DNA from: Onchidella celtica
Lineage: Eukaryota > Mollusca > Gastropoda > Systellommatophora > Onchidiidae
Reading direction: 5' to 3'
Assembly (NCBI GenBank): GCA_963931925.1
Contig: OZ007575.1
Location: 46,252,652-46,316,651, forward strand
DNA: 64,000 bases
Part shown: piece after piece, positions 24,279-34,690 of the stretch
How positions within the stretch are numbered: position 1 is the stretch's first letter
Layout of the letters: each line of letters opens with the position of its first letter
The notes under the pieces: model-generated
Told to the model about the DNA's origin: nothing
What the model saw: the letters and a program-made list of their open reading frames with translations, nothing else
Databases searched by the model: none
Position numbers and translations under genes: made by a program

Positions 24279-25468
24279 TGTCACGAGTGGAGTGAGTGCA
24301 ATTAAGGGGATTGCTACAGAGCGGGTGTAGAGTAAGGACTCACAGTAGACAGCAAGTTAAGCGTGCTGTTGTGAGTAGTAGTGGGGGGGTCTGAAGGAGG
24401 CGAAAGCGCTGTATAACTATCACTGCAAGTTAGAAGGTCCTACGGATCGGACCTGTGAATAAAAGCCTATCGGGCGGACATAAAGTGAGCAGTCGAGAAG
24501 ACTAGTGGAAGAGTCTTTCCAGTTATGACTGGTATGTAGAACGTTGATTGATTATTATGATTGATGTATTATATTATATTCGTCTATTACCATGATGTGA
24601 ATAAGTATATGTGAGGAATGTGGAAGTCCTTGATATTGGATATAGCAATGTGCGCCATGAGCGATAGATGAAAGTGAGTTCATGGATTGGTAGCGCGAGT
24701 GAGTAGTGTGTACTCCGATGGAAGTGTGTTACCGTAAGATGTGTGGTGAGTGAAAGGTGAACTAGTGTGTGTACGCTTCATGGATTGTAAGGAGAGGTGG
24801 AGTGAATAGAAATGGTAGGGTATTATACCAATGTAATGTTATTCTTGTAGGTGTCGGGGACGGGCCGCAGAGCCACCTCGATGAGCACAGGAGATAGGCC
24901 AGCATAGGGCCGGAGGCCACACATAGGCCAGAAGCGAGGCTGTCAGTGCAGGACAGTAGAGGCACATAAAGTCGTGGCAGTCAGGCCACGGACAGGGACG
25001 TAGATATGAGAGTGAATGAGATACTATATTGTTGCCATGTTGATAGGCTAGTGAACTGATATTATGTTGTTGCCATGTTGATGGCTATGGAAATAATAAT
25101 GTGTTATTGCCCTGCTGAGGTGCTAGGGGAGTGTTAAGGTGTATGACAATAGGAAGGGGATATTGAGAGACTGCGGTGCCAGTAAATTATTAATGTACTA
25201 TTAAGACCCTGAGGGGAGAGGCTGAGGCCGAAGTGCCTTTAGGAGTAACTACCGGATTGTGGATCCGAGGGAGAGTGTGTGTGAGAATAAGGCCGTTGTA
25301 CGGCAGTGCATTTCAATAATATAATGTATGTAATTGCGCTATTATATGTATAATTATGTTTAATAAATGTGTGAGTCTGATGGATTGTTCTGTTAAGTGT
25401 TAACTTGTTTGTTCGTGATTGTTGTCCTGTCATAACTTATTACATCTCCCAGTCTGGGATTTGTGACA
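24279..25468 (+). repeat. Element A 3' LTR
   Basis: 1190 bp, one difference from the 5' LTR found by eye. Confidence 0.95.
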
Positions 25469-26930
25469 CTAGTGACTGCCGAACGCCGATAGTCGTGCAT
25501 CCGGAGTCACGTAGAACGGAAGCGCGAATCGCGTTCACGCGGCCCTGGTAAAATGTTAATTCACCCAGTTCATGTAGGGCGGACATGACTGGAATAGTCT
25601 TTGATTGCGATGAAGATTTATTAGTATAACCAACATCTGTATAGGGTGTAGATTGTACAGAGCAGGCATTTGCCGCTTCCATTTTCACGTTACAAAATTT
25701 TTGTATGTGGCCTACCCTATTACACCTAAAACACATAATACGATGAGGATCGTTTCCACGATAAGGAAGACTCTGCGGTCTATCATAATCATGATTATTA
25801 TCAAAATGCACTCGTCGCGGCGGTCCCTGAGGCCGGTTATATTGTTGGCCTGGATAGTTGCCACGATAATATGGGCGAGGCTCGTAAAAAGAATAGCTTT
25901 GGTATCCTCGACGTGGGGATAAATTACTTCGATTCGGAAAATCCCTCTGTCTAAAAAAAGGCGGCTCTGATTGAGAGCGCGGATTTGGGGCCTGACGACG
26001 AGTCGGCCTTGAACGATCGTGTCCGGTTGGCGCTCCTTTGCCCACGTTGGCATAACACGGTGCTGTAGTTGAAGGCTTTGCCAAAGGACGATTTGGGTGG
26101 GCGGACGCATAACGTTCCGCGCACGATGTGATTTCTTCAGAGGATGTCGGTGCCCTCTCTTTAAGGTGGGCAACCAAATCGGAATGACATGCCGTATAGA
26201 TTTGGTCTTTTAAGACCAAATCATAAAGTTGGAAATAATTTCCGGTAGTCACGTTCGCGAGTTCGATCCAGCGATCTAAGTAATGTTTCAGCCGATTCAC
26301 ATAAGTTGAGAAATTTTCAGATGGCTCAGGTTTACATACGCGAAATCTCTGATGAAAGCCATCCTCGGTATGCTGGAATCGCTTAAGCAGTGCTGTTTTA
26401 AGCTTGTCATAGTCGTTGGCATCCTCTACTTTGAGGCTATGAAATACTTCTAGAGCCTTACCTGTTAGTAAATTAGACAGGCATGAACTGTACATCGCCT
26501 GCTGCCATCCGACGCATTTAGCGTGTAGCTCGAACCGATGCAAATATGCGTCGATCCGGTCGAGTTTTTCATTAAACGTCGGAAGCTTCGGTTTTGTAGC
26601 ATATGTACTGCTGGCAGCAGTGGGGGCTATAAGCGATTCTCGCTCTAATTTCTTGATTGCGAGTTCATGCTCCCTTTTTTCTCTCTCTACAGCCTCTTTT
26701 TCTCTTTCTCTTGCTTCTTTTTCTCGTTCTCTTTCTCTTTCTTCTTTTTCTCTCTCTATTGCTTCTTTTTCTCGTTCTCTTTCTCTTTCTTCTTTTTCTC
26801 TCTCTCTTGCTGCTACCCGATCCTCGCGGTCTCGGTCTTGCTGTACTTGTCGTTCGCACCACGAGGCGCGTTCTTCTTCTGGTATACCCAGAGCATTGGC
26901 AGAGTCAATGTATTTAAGAAACTCGGCCAT
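25469..26930 (-). CDS. gag: Element C gag and start of protease (split by element A)
   Basis: Starts at MAEFLKYIDSANALG. Residues about 30-95 form a Glu/Arg/Lys coiled coil. Residues about 115-280 are a capsid with SCAN-like spacing (FHQRFRVCKPEPSENFSTYV, YDLVLKDQIYTACHSDL). An Arg/Pro/Tyr-rich linker follows, then one CCHC knuckle at about 400-413 (CFRCNRVGHIQKFC) and the protease active site LRDSGCTTIGV. The last residues before the natural frame is lost lie at the CTAGT insertion site. The stop after that, at 25440, comes from the inserted LTR. The frame rejoins that of 14628-17694 when A is removed. Confidence 0.9.
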
Positions 26931-28377
26931 AATGTGTATTAAAATCTGTTACCTGTATAGATTCGTTTAGAATCAAAACACTGGCACGCTAGTGTGTGCA
27001 CAATTAGTAAGTATTTACCTACTGTTACGATATATCGCGGTATCAATTTTATTATCTCTAACAGTTACTCTCTCTCAATATTAATTCAGTGTCCTACGTT
27101 AGCACTGCTTTGCGAAAAGAACGTTCTATCTCTGTCTGTAAATTGCAGGCAGTGTCACTTCCACTGCAAAAATTTTATCTCTCTCTCTCTGAATATGAAT
27201 TCTAGTAAGGCAGTGCCGTCTATCCGTTGCTCCCACTGCAATAAAATATATATGTATCGCCTTCAATGCGATAAATCAGTGTCTTGAGTGATCACTCTCA
27301 AAATTTATGTCTCTCTCAACGCGACGAACCAGTGTCCTCTGTTATCACTGTCAAAATTGTATCGCTCTCTCAATGCGACAAATCAAAAATATATCTCTCT
27401 CTCAACGCGACAAATTTGAAATATCTCTCTCTTCTTAAAACGCGCACACGCAGTGTCCTCTGTTACCACTGCAAAATTATTCTCTCTATATTCGACGTGA
27501 AATTAGCACGTGACCAAAAATTTATTTTCTCTCTCTCTCTCACACATCAATACCAGATTACAATTCAACGTGGTTTTAGCACGTGAAACACCTCAGGCAT
27601 ATATTGTAAACATAGCAATGTTAGTATACTAGTTTAAAGTTTATAAGGAAGGAAAAAAAACATACACTAAACAGGACGCTAGACTCACAAGAAAGACGAA
27701 CGATAACAGACCCTACAAGTCCTAACTTATATTACAGAAAGTTTAAGAAAAAGACAGGAGAGACATCTTCCTAAAGAAATGTGAGGAAGCAAAAGAAACG
27801 CCACAATCTATACGAATAATGGATCCCTAATAGAACTCTTCACAGTGAAGCAAATCCCCCCGAGTTATCAATAGCCACCAAGGCACTCCAATATCCTTCG
27901 TAATGGCAAAGAAGATATGCTATACTATGATCCCAACCAACCTCCCGCTCTTAAACTAAACATATAGTAAATGGAAAAAAGCCTGGAAAGACTGAGAGCG
28001 GAAAGTACCTCGCCCTCCTCAAGACTGACAAACAGATGGTTCACTTAACTTTCTTTTGAGAAATTCAGATGGTCATGTCCTCAATCCATAGCTCGTTCCA
28101 AGCCCCAAAAAAATGTGTTTCTGTCTCAGGTAGATCTTTAAGGTGAATGGTGTCCCTCGCCGGTGTCGTCGGGTCAATGGGATGATGAGCTCACCATATG
28201 AAATTGAACCAAAATGTTATATTAATATAAATTGCCTATAACCTAAAATAAAAAGGACCTGAAATCACAATGTTATAACAGTGCAATGTTAATTAATGAA
28301 TAAAATGCAATAGGTTTTAGAATAATTTACCTAAATGGCATGGCGTTATTTAAGTTCTTTAGGGGGTCCCTCTCCAG
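26931..28377 (-). other. Element C leader, with primer binding site
   Basis: Untranslated leader of about 1.45 kb. The primer site TGGAGAGGGACCCCCT (complement of 28361-28376) lies one base from the 5' LTR and is conserved in element D (63222-63234). I did not assign the tRNA. The leader contains the short-hairpin array at 27140-27470. Confidence 0.75.
27140..27560. repeat. Degenerate array of CAGTG...CACTG mini-hairpins and CTCTCT runs
   Basis: At least five units combine a CAGTG word, 7-20 bases, a CACTG or CACTCT word, an AAAATTTAT-type spacer and CTCTCTCTCAACGCGAC. Examples are GCAGTGTCACTTCCACTGC near 27149 and GCAGTGTCCTCTGTTACCACTGC near 27450. The array lies in the C leader. Confidence 0.65.
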
Positions 28378-29738
28378 TGTTACGGGTCTGGTACTGGGTG
28401 ATTGGTTTTATGACTGCATTTTAAAATCGAGAGGTTTTGGAATTACTCTTTCATACCATGCCACACACTAATAACAATCTGAATAAGTTTTATCAACAGA
28501 CCTGCAGGGCCACAAATTTAATTACCTTAAAATTGCTAACAATTGTGTCTAGATCTCCTACATACTAAAAAGACAACATCAGCAGCATCAAATGAAAATT
28601 CAATAATATGTCACTAGAAGTCTCCTCTAGATTCCTATAAGATTAATATCATTCTGACTCACTAACAATTTAAGTATGAATTATCTATCTCTCAGATATA
28701 GTCTGCCTACTATCTATCAAGCAATATACTCATGTCTCTGGCGACAATGTCATCTCAGCTATATGTGCCTACCGCTTATAATGGATCAAGCTCGTCAATA
28801 CAAACTGACGTAGTTAAATTAGATCTACTCTAGGATGGGCTGGCAATCCCCAGCCTCATCCAGACAAATCAATTCCAATTCACAGATGTGTATGCCAAAC
28901 ATTCATACTAGATCTAGTTGCAAGTTAATATACATCTTTGTCTTGCATTCTTGGGTAGCACTTCTAGCATGTGCGGCAATCCTGTCCTACTGGAAAAATT
29001 ACGTTCAGCTCCTCGTTCATTGTTGAATCATCAACAGACAAACACTTACACTTGGTCCCTGATAAGGAATCAGGGAACAGTAGACAACAGCAGTGGGTAA
29101 ATCACAATCGAGCATAGGGCTTCATCTCAACGCCTATAATGGACATAGACGTAAAAACAACAGTCTTCTGATTCTTCTGGCAGAATCACGCCGACGCCTG
29201 CACAGATGGAATTTTCTGTATGGAGTAATGAACATAGGTATGGCTACGCTTTTATACTGTGCGGCCAGCTGCAAATTACCGTCCAAATGCCTAGATTTGA
29301 TTGGTGCATCCATTCGAGCCCAGCTCGTAGTATTAATAGATCTACATGGAAGTTGGTCACGGCCTTGTACTAGAAACAGACCAGGTCAAATTAAAATGTC
29401 AAAACCATTACTAAAATCTCTAAACCCTCGTGCTTTCTACGTTTTATGTACGAATTTCTGAACGCGACTAAGCGTCTTAACTATCTATCCTTATTCACCC
29501 CTTGTAAGAGTTCATCAAAATCACGGGGTCGAGAATTGCACCGTCACTCCTAACTTATCCATTTATTCTATCTTGCCCCACTTTCTTTCCATCTCTAAGA
29601 AAAAGTGTTACAAAAACAAACTGTTCACGAGAACAGTTCAAGGACATTTACGCTAGTTATAATCAACGAGACCGTGAAAAAAACACAAGTCTTTTCAAGT
29701 CGTGACCCAGCACGACAATTATGGTATTAACCTTGACA
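28378..29738 (-). repeat. Element C 5' LTR
   Basis: 1361 bp. It carries the promoter for leftward transcription of C. Its outer edge is 354 bp upstream of the GPCR start codon at 30093. Confidence 0.95.
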
Positions 29739-29743
29739 AACAT

Positions 29744-30092
29744 CAACATGATCATCATTGCTGAGGTTACTACCACATCCACCACCCCGACTGCTCTCTT
29801 CACAGTCACCGCCACCCAGGCCACCATCAGTACCAACATTTTCACCGTAACCATCACCACCACCATTGAACACCGTCAGAACTACTGCTCTACCATCACC
29901 ATCATCACAGGCAAATCAATAACACCATCATTACCAACATCACTGACATCATCATCACATCATCCCTACTACCATCATCCACATAATTATCAGCACTAGT
30001 GCCATCTCCACCATTTCCACTATATTCCTGCAATCCACCACCAACTTCTGTATTTACCCATTCTCTACCCCAGCCCCGTGCGTTAAAGGCCC
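29744..30092 (+). repeat. ACC/ATC-rich low-complexity DNA upstream of the GPCR exon
   Basis: Continues the sequence interrupted by element C at 12585. The 92-residue Thr/Ile-rich frame at 29721-29999 begins inside the LTR and reflects the repeat, not a gene. It may include the GPCR 5' untranslated region. Confidence 0.5.
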
Positions 30093-30372
30093 ATGACTGC
30101 AACCATCAACATCACAGAGCCAGCTCTGTTCCTCCAGCTGACCACTACTGACCACATCAACAACAACACCTACCCCAATCAAACCTCTGGTCTCCTCGGC
30201 ACTAATCGCTGTGGCTTGGATCTGAGGCAAGCTGAGCTTCCTGTTCTCCTCCTGTCCACGCTAATAGTCAACCTCGTGGCCCTGGTTGTACTCATGCGCA
30301 TGCGGGGAACCTATGACACCTTAGATCATCACCTGGTCTCGCTACTGAACATCAACGATCTAATGACTACCG
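30093..30372 (+). CDS. Rhodopsin-like GPCR, exon 1 (N-terminus, TM1, start of TM2)
   Basis: The ATG at 30093 opens an extracellular N-terminus with three N-glycosylation sequons (NIT, NNT, NQT). TM1 follows (ELPVLLLSTLIVNLVALVVL, with the conserved Asn), a short basic loop (RMRGTYDTLD), and the start of TM2 (HLVSLLNINDLMTT, with the Asp of position 2.50). The coding part ends in phase 1 at 30372 before a good donor, ACCG|GTGAGC. It joins in frame to the exon at 54842. Class A receptors signal from the plasma membrane to heterotrimeric G proteins. The ligand is not known; loop 2 and TM4 hint at prostanoid receptors, weakly. Confidence 0.7.
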
Positions 30373-30970
30373 GTGAGCCATTAACACCTAGTCCAAATCT
30401 CCCCTGTTTTTCCTTCCTCGTGTCCTATTTGGGGTGATCATCGTGTTTTCTGTGATTATCCTCGGTCATTATTGAGAGTCTTTTTCTTTTCCGCACTCAC
30501 GAGGGCAATTTACACAGGCTGTAATTTCATGCGGTATTTCGTAAATATCAAAGTTTGTCTTTTTGTGTGTATGTGTGCAAGTGTCTGTGTGTGTGAGTTA
30601 GAGTCGGAAGGGACCATTTGTGTGTGTGTGGGGGGGGGGGCAATATGCGTTTTTGTTTGTTTTTTTTTACTCAGCCCTCTAATGCTCGGGTATAGACTGC
30701 TAAGTCCAAACTTGCTGAAAATATCCAACAGTGATGTGATGTTTTGTTTAATGGTCAAACTACAGCAAAAGTTGAAAATTTCCTCGTGAAGACGCATCTA
30801 TTATGTATCCTATCTAGGAGTAATTAGAAAGTGTGCTAAAATAGTGCATTGACCACCCGATGACACATTGCTGTATTTTAGACATGGGACAATTTGCACT
30901 AAAGTGCACTGAGCTGGAACATACAAAAAATATACTGCAAAGGTGCAGCTGCAATGGCGGTTTTAGACTA

Positions 30971-31216
30971 GAGGGAGAAAAAAAACACATTCATGGTGAC
31001 ATTGTAGCTAGAAGGAAAAACACATTCATGGTGACATTATAGCCAGAGGGAAAAACGCATTCACGGTGACATTGTAGCTAGAAGGAAAAACACATTCACG
31101 GTGACATTGTAACCAGAAGGAAAAACTCATCAACCATGACACTGTAGCTAGAAGGAAAAAGACGTCCACAGTGACATTGTAGCTAGAACAAAAACATACA
31201 TATTCACGATGACAAT
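30971..31216. repeat. Tandem array, about 35-bp unit, seven copies
   Basis: Units resemble GAAGGAAAAACACATTCACG followed by GTGACATTGTAGCTA. The third unit starts at 31046 and the spacing is regular. The later copies diverge. Confidence 0.85.
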
Positions 31217-31985
31217 TCTGCTGGTGGGAAAATCAAAATTATTTTACTGAATCTTTTACAGGCGTTGAAAATTCGTCTTGCCAGATTATATCTCTATTGT
31301 AGTCTTTAATTTTAAAGATACTGGGCTAAAATATTACCTTTTCATAGAAAACGCGTTTGGTTACAATGGCGTAATTCAAAAAAAACATTGAAACATATTA
31401 CCATTTTGGAAGTTACTTTGGTTCTGTTGGATAGAATGTCTTTGAACGAATAGAGGATGATAATTAAATATTCACAAGATGGGCTAGGAGGATTAAATGT
31501 CTGGAAGCCATGCTGAAGAGGCCACAAAATTGTCTTGTGAGAGTTGATTTGATAAATCATTTGTAACTTTTTGTAATAATGTAATAACTGGTAACTGCCC
31601 CATTCTCCGAATGGTAAAAAAAAAAAATTTTAAACAAGGGACACCACTTCATGCCGAAAGGAATCAGCCAAAAAAGATAGGTCATCACTGATGACCAGAT
31701 GCGAAGGATCATCAACATAACTCGGCCATCAAAAAGATAAGACAGTACACCGAGATTTCTTTTACAAAGTGATGATGTCATGGGCTCACGTGTTAGTGAA
31801 AACGGAGGATCGGGGGTAGTCATTGTGCATTCGCGACACAAAGCGAGCTAAAAAAAAAAGTATCTCCCCACTATTTCAAGCCTCCAAATCTAAACAAAAA
31901 AAGATCGAAAGGAAGTCACGACAGTGTAAAATTTTATGCAAATCCGAGCTGTGTTAGCGGCGGTAGGGCTTGTTAAAATCACGTG
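31217..31985. other. Non-genic intron sequence
   Basis: AT-rich with no recognised element or exon. Confidence 0.5.
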
Positions 31986-32285
31986 AGTTTTTTATTACAT
32001 AAGATGATAATAATAATAATAAATAACATTTTTATAATGCTACGTCCCCGATCTTACAAGATTAAAGAGTTTTACAGTCATTCTATCTCTCACACTCAAT
32101 TCACAAATGCAAAGAGCATACTAAAACATGGGAGAACGGTCAGAAACAGAAATGGTTGCATCTCATTGGCTGGAAAGATGTGTTTTAAGATTTGTCATAA
32201 AAATTTCAGTGTTTTGTACATCTCCACAGTTTTGAGACAGCGATTTCCAGATCTCGTGCACAGACGCTTTTGCGAGTACCATTGA
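31986..32285 (-). mobile_element. LINE 3' end fragment (probable)
   Basis: The minus strand contains a decayed ORF2 C-terminus (VQNTEIFMTNLKTHL, comparable to the FK-x-LKT-x-LF motif of the fragment at 8475-8935). A 3' region then ends in an ATTATTATT tail at 31990-32030. Too short for clade assignment. Confidence 0.4.
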
Positions 32286-32745
32286 GTCATTGAGTTCTTA
32301 TTTGAAACTAGCCAACATCTTTAAAGCGACAGCCTAGGTCAGCCTACTAAGCTCTTCCCGTTTTGTACCGCAACCACACCAATGTAGCTATTCCTTATTA
32401 TCACAGGAATATTTCTTTAAAAAGAGGAATTAATGGGAGTGGCGCAGTGTCTAATGGGTTAACGATAATGTTGCAGCAACGTGCGCAAGGGGCATTCTGA
32501 GTTGAACACACAGCACTGAGCGTCATAGGCAGCAACCAGCATTCATTTCAAGACACAGAAATACTGCGAGTTCTTTCAAAATGTGAAAATTGTAATTGAA
32601 GAGATTTCCCAACATTTACTGCCTGTGTTGCATAACCGTACGTTCACACCAGAGATTCACTTTCGTATGTTCGTTTCCTGAACGTATGTTAACTAACGAC
32701 TGCGTGTTCACGCTCGCGTCCGTTTGTGAGAATGCTTCTACCAAC

Positions 32746-32875
32746 ATGGCTATCAAAACAAAAGTTCTTGTTTTGTTGTGGTTACAAGAGAAAAGGAAGC
32801 TGGAGAAAAGGAGAAAATACTTGGGTGCATCCCATATGCGCTGATAGACATTTGTTTGGTGAGTTTCATTATTAG
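32746..32875 (+). pseudogene. Harbinger transposase N-terminal fragment
   Basis: Begins MAIKTKVLVLLWLQEKRKLE and continues KRRKYL. After one frame slip near 32822 it reads VHPICADRHLFGEFHY and stops. The R/K-rich stretch, the RKY-W/L-x-HP word and GEFH match the usual start of HARBI1-like transposases. The DDE domain is gone. Confidence 0.5.
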
Positions 32876-33007
32876 TACCGCAGATTTTGTCAGATGAACA
32901 CAAATGTGTATCATACATTCTGATGAGACTGTAAACATTAATTCTCTACATGCATGTGTGTCGTGCCCCACCAATGTTGAGGCTTGATTTCACCCCCTTT
33001 GCAGACT

Positions 33008-33554
33008 ATTATGTGAGTGTGCATGAGAAAACCCACAATATGTCGACAGAGCTGATTTTGAGAAAAACGGCTTTGAAGTGAAAATTATGGGTCCGGCACA
33101 AACTTCCAACTTGGCTGTTGTTTATGGGACCGTGGCATGTTACAGGGTAAACTGTAGACGAGCATTGAACACCACTTACTATGATCTCTATAAAGGCTTT
33201 GTAATTAGACTACGGTCGCCTAACAAGATCCAAAAACTTCCTACTTGGCTGTTGTTTAGGGGACCGTGGCATGTTACAGAGTAAACTGTAGATGAGCAGT
33301 GTATACTACTCAGTATGATCTCTATAACGGCTTAGTTATTAGACTACGGTCTCCTAACAGCAATCACTCCAATATTAATGGGTCAATTAGCCATTGCCAC
33401 TTTTAGGATTAAATGCCGTTTTCTCAAAATCTTGTTTTAGGGGGGTCACTGACTTCAATTTATCAGAAATGTCTTGTCTTTTATTATGTGTCCAGAACTC
33501 ATTATGTCATGTTGCCGACTTATTGTGGGTTTTCTTATGCACACTCACATAATA
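33008..33554. mobile_element. MITE, family 1, copy 2, with internal tandem duplication
   Basis: The terminal inverted repeats are ATTATGTGAGTGTGCATGAG on the left and the complement on the right. It matches 3232-3634 in inverted orientation. A segment of about 130 bp (33102-33235) is repeated in tandem at 33236-33362; both units contain TTGGCTGTTGTTTA and GGGACCGTGGCATGTTACAG. Copy 1 has a single unit. Confidence 0.75.
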
Positions 33555-34359
33555 ATTGCCGCATCACACCAACACAGGGGAATTCCCGTGACAAATTTTA
33601 GGGCAGCGGTAAAAAAAGATTTTACGAACGAATGTTAACGATCGGAAAGGATCAATTATGTGAGTTTGGTGAGAACACTAATAGGTGTGTTTTAAAGGTT
33701 AATCTCGTCCGTTCGTGAGTGGTATCAAAGTGGATCTCTGGTGTGAGCGCGGGGTTAGGAGGGGGAAAGTTAAAAATGTTAATGGAAGGTGTGATTTTGT
33801 ACTGCCGTTCAACCAAGATGCTGGACAGAAAATGGAGCATTTGCATTGTAGATTTGTTCTATAAAACAAGATGGGAATATGCATTTCCAGCATCAGATTC
33901 ATCAACATCATCAAGGTTAACCTGCATCAACCGGCACGCCAAATTACATTGCTCGATAAGAGCACTTTTGCTTTTTCTGCTAGCTGGCTAATTAGCCGAG
34001 AATTGCGCGACTATAATGGCCGGAAAACAATTTCAGTATTGTCAAAGAGGTGTCAAGTCGCGCTGGCCTTCTTGCTAAGAATGGTGCAATGCGAAAATCA
34101 CTGCTTTGATATTACGTCTGTGCTCAAACGGCCAGTCCGTGACTGAAACATTTTGCAAACAACCAATCATCAGATGTAACGCGTATCTAGGTCATGTACA
34201 TAATACATGTAATGCATAGTGCATAAATCAAAGGCTATTCAGCAAAAACCAGTGGATGTAAAAATTGAAGATTGAATACCTAAAAATTACAAGAATTATA
34301 AAAATGGAAAAAGGCGATAAACTTTTGGAGTCGGAGACACGGCTATCGCTACACATTGG

Positions 34360-34498
34360 CACGTGCTTTATTAGTGTTATTATTGTTGTTGTTATATAAT
34401 ATCATTATCATCGTCATCGCCATATTATTATTGTTGTTATTATTTCATTATCATCATCATCAAGTTATTATTATTATTATCATCATCATGATACATTA

Positions 34499-34540
<42 letters not shown>

Positions 34541-34690
34541 CATTATCATTATCATCATTTATAGATTATTATTTTTATTATTGTTAGTATTATTATTATT
34601 ATTATATTATTATCCTCATCATCATCTTCATTATTATTATCATTACTATTATTATTATTATGACAGTTATTATTATTATTCAGACTTAAA
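34360..34690. repeat. ATT/ATC trinucleotide microsatellite
   Basis: Long imperfect ATT/ATC tract of about 330 bp. The 190-residue plus-strand frame over it (Ile/Tyr/Leu runs) is spurious. Confidence 0.9.

Larger units (their letters stand above)
17695..25468 (+). mobile_element. Ty3/gypsy LTR retrotransposon 'A' (Gmr1-type, integrase core deleted)
   Basis: 7774 bp, inserted into the protease coding region of element C in the opposite orientation. The LTRs are 1190 bp each with one difference found (18747 A versus 25331 T). Each starts TGTCACGAG and ends TTTGTGACA, and the flanking duplication is CTAGT. Order: LTR, tRNA-Pro-type primer site, leader, gag-protease-integrase zinc domain, RT-RNase H, polypurine tract, LTR. 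Between the integrase zinc domain and its C-terminal module the catalytic core is missing, exactly as in element B. It also has private lesions in protease and RT. Confidence 0.95.
12586..29738 (-). mobile_element. Ty3/gypsy LTR retrotransposon 'C' (Gmr1-type), interrupted by element A
   Basis: The two 1361-bp LTRs begin TGTTACGGGT and end CCTTGACA on the plus strand. They are flanked by the perfect target duplication AACAT (12581-12585 and 29739-29743). Without element A and its 5-bp duplication the element is about 9.37 kb. It is transcribed right to left: 5' LTR 28378-29738, leader, gag-protease, integrase, RT, RNase H, 3' LTR 12586-13946. The LTRs differ at only two positions that I could find (13590/29382 and 13898/29690), so the insertion is young. 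No env-like frame is present. Confidence 0.95.
32636..33754 (+). mobile_element. PIF/Harbinger-type DNA transposon remnant with a MITE nested in it
   Basis: The left end CCGTACGTTCACACCAGAG, continuing ATTCACTTT, is inverted at the right end (AAAGTGGATCTCTGGTGTGA followed by GCGCGGGG). The flanks are TAA on the left and TTA on the right, close to the TWA duplication of this superfamily. Inside are an N-terminal transposase fragment and, at 33008-33554, a copy of MITE family 1. The catalytic domain is absent, so it is non-autonomous. Confidence 0.6.

Noticed and set aside
26657-26970. Overlapping Phe/Ser/Leu-rich plus-strand frames at the start of C gag
   Set aside because: Antisense shadows of the Glu/Arg coiled-coil codons of gag.
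13301-29461. Two nearly identical 122-residue frames (13301-13669 and 29093-29461) that look like a duplicated gene
   Set aside because: Both lie inside the two LTRs of element C, on the strand opposite to its transcription, and have no domain. They are copies only because LTRs are copies.
32430-32500. tRNA-like sequence GGGAGTGGCGCAGTGTCTAA
   Set aside because: An A-box-like word is present, but no B box or cloverleaf could be found downstream. Too little for a tRNA or SINE call.
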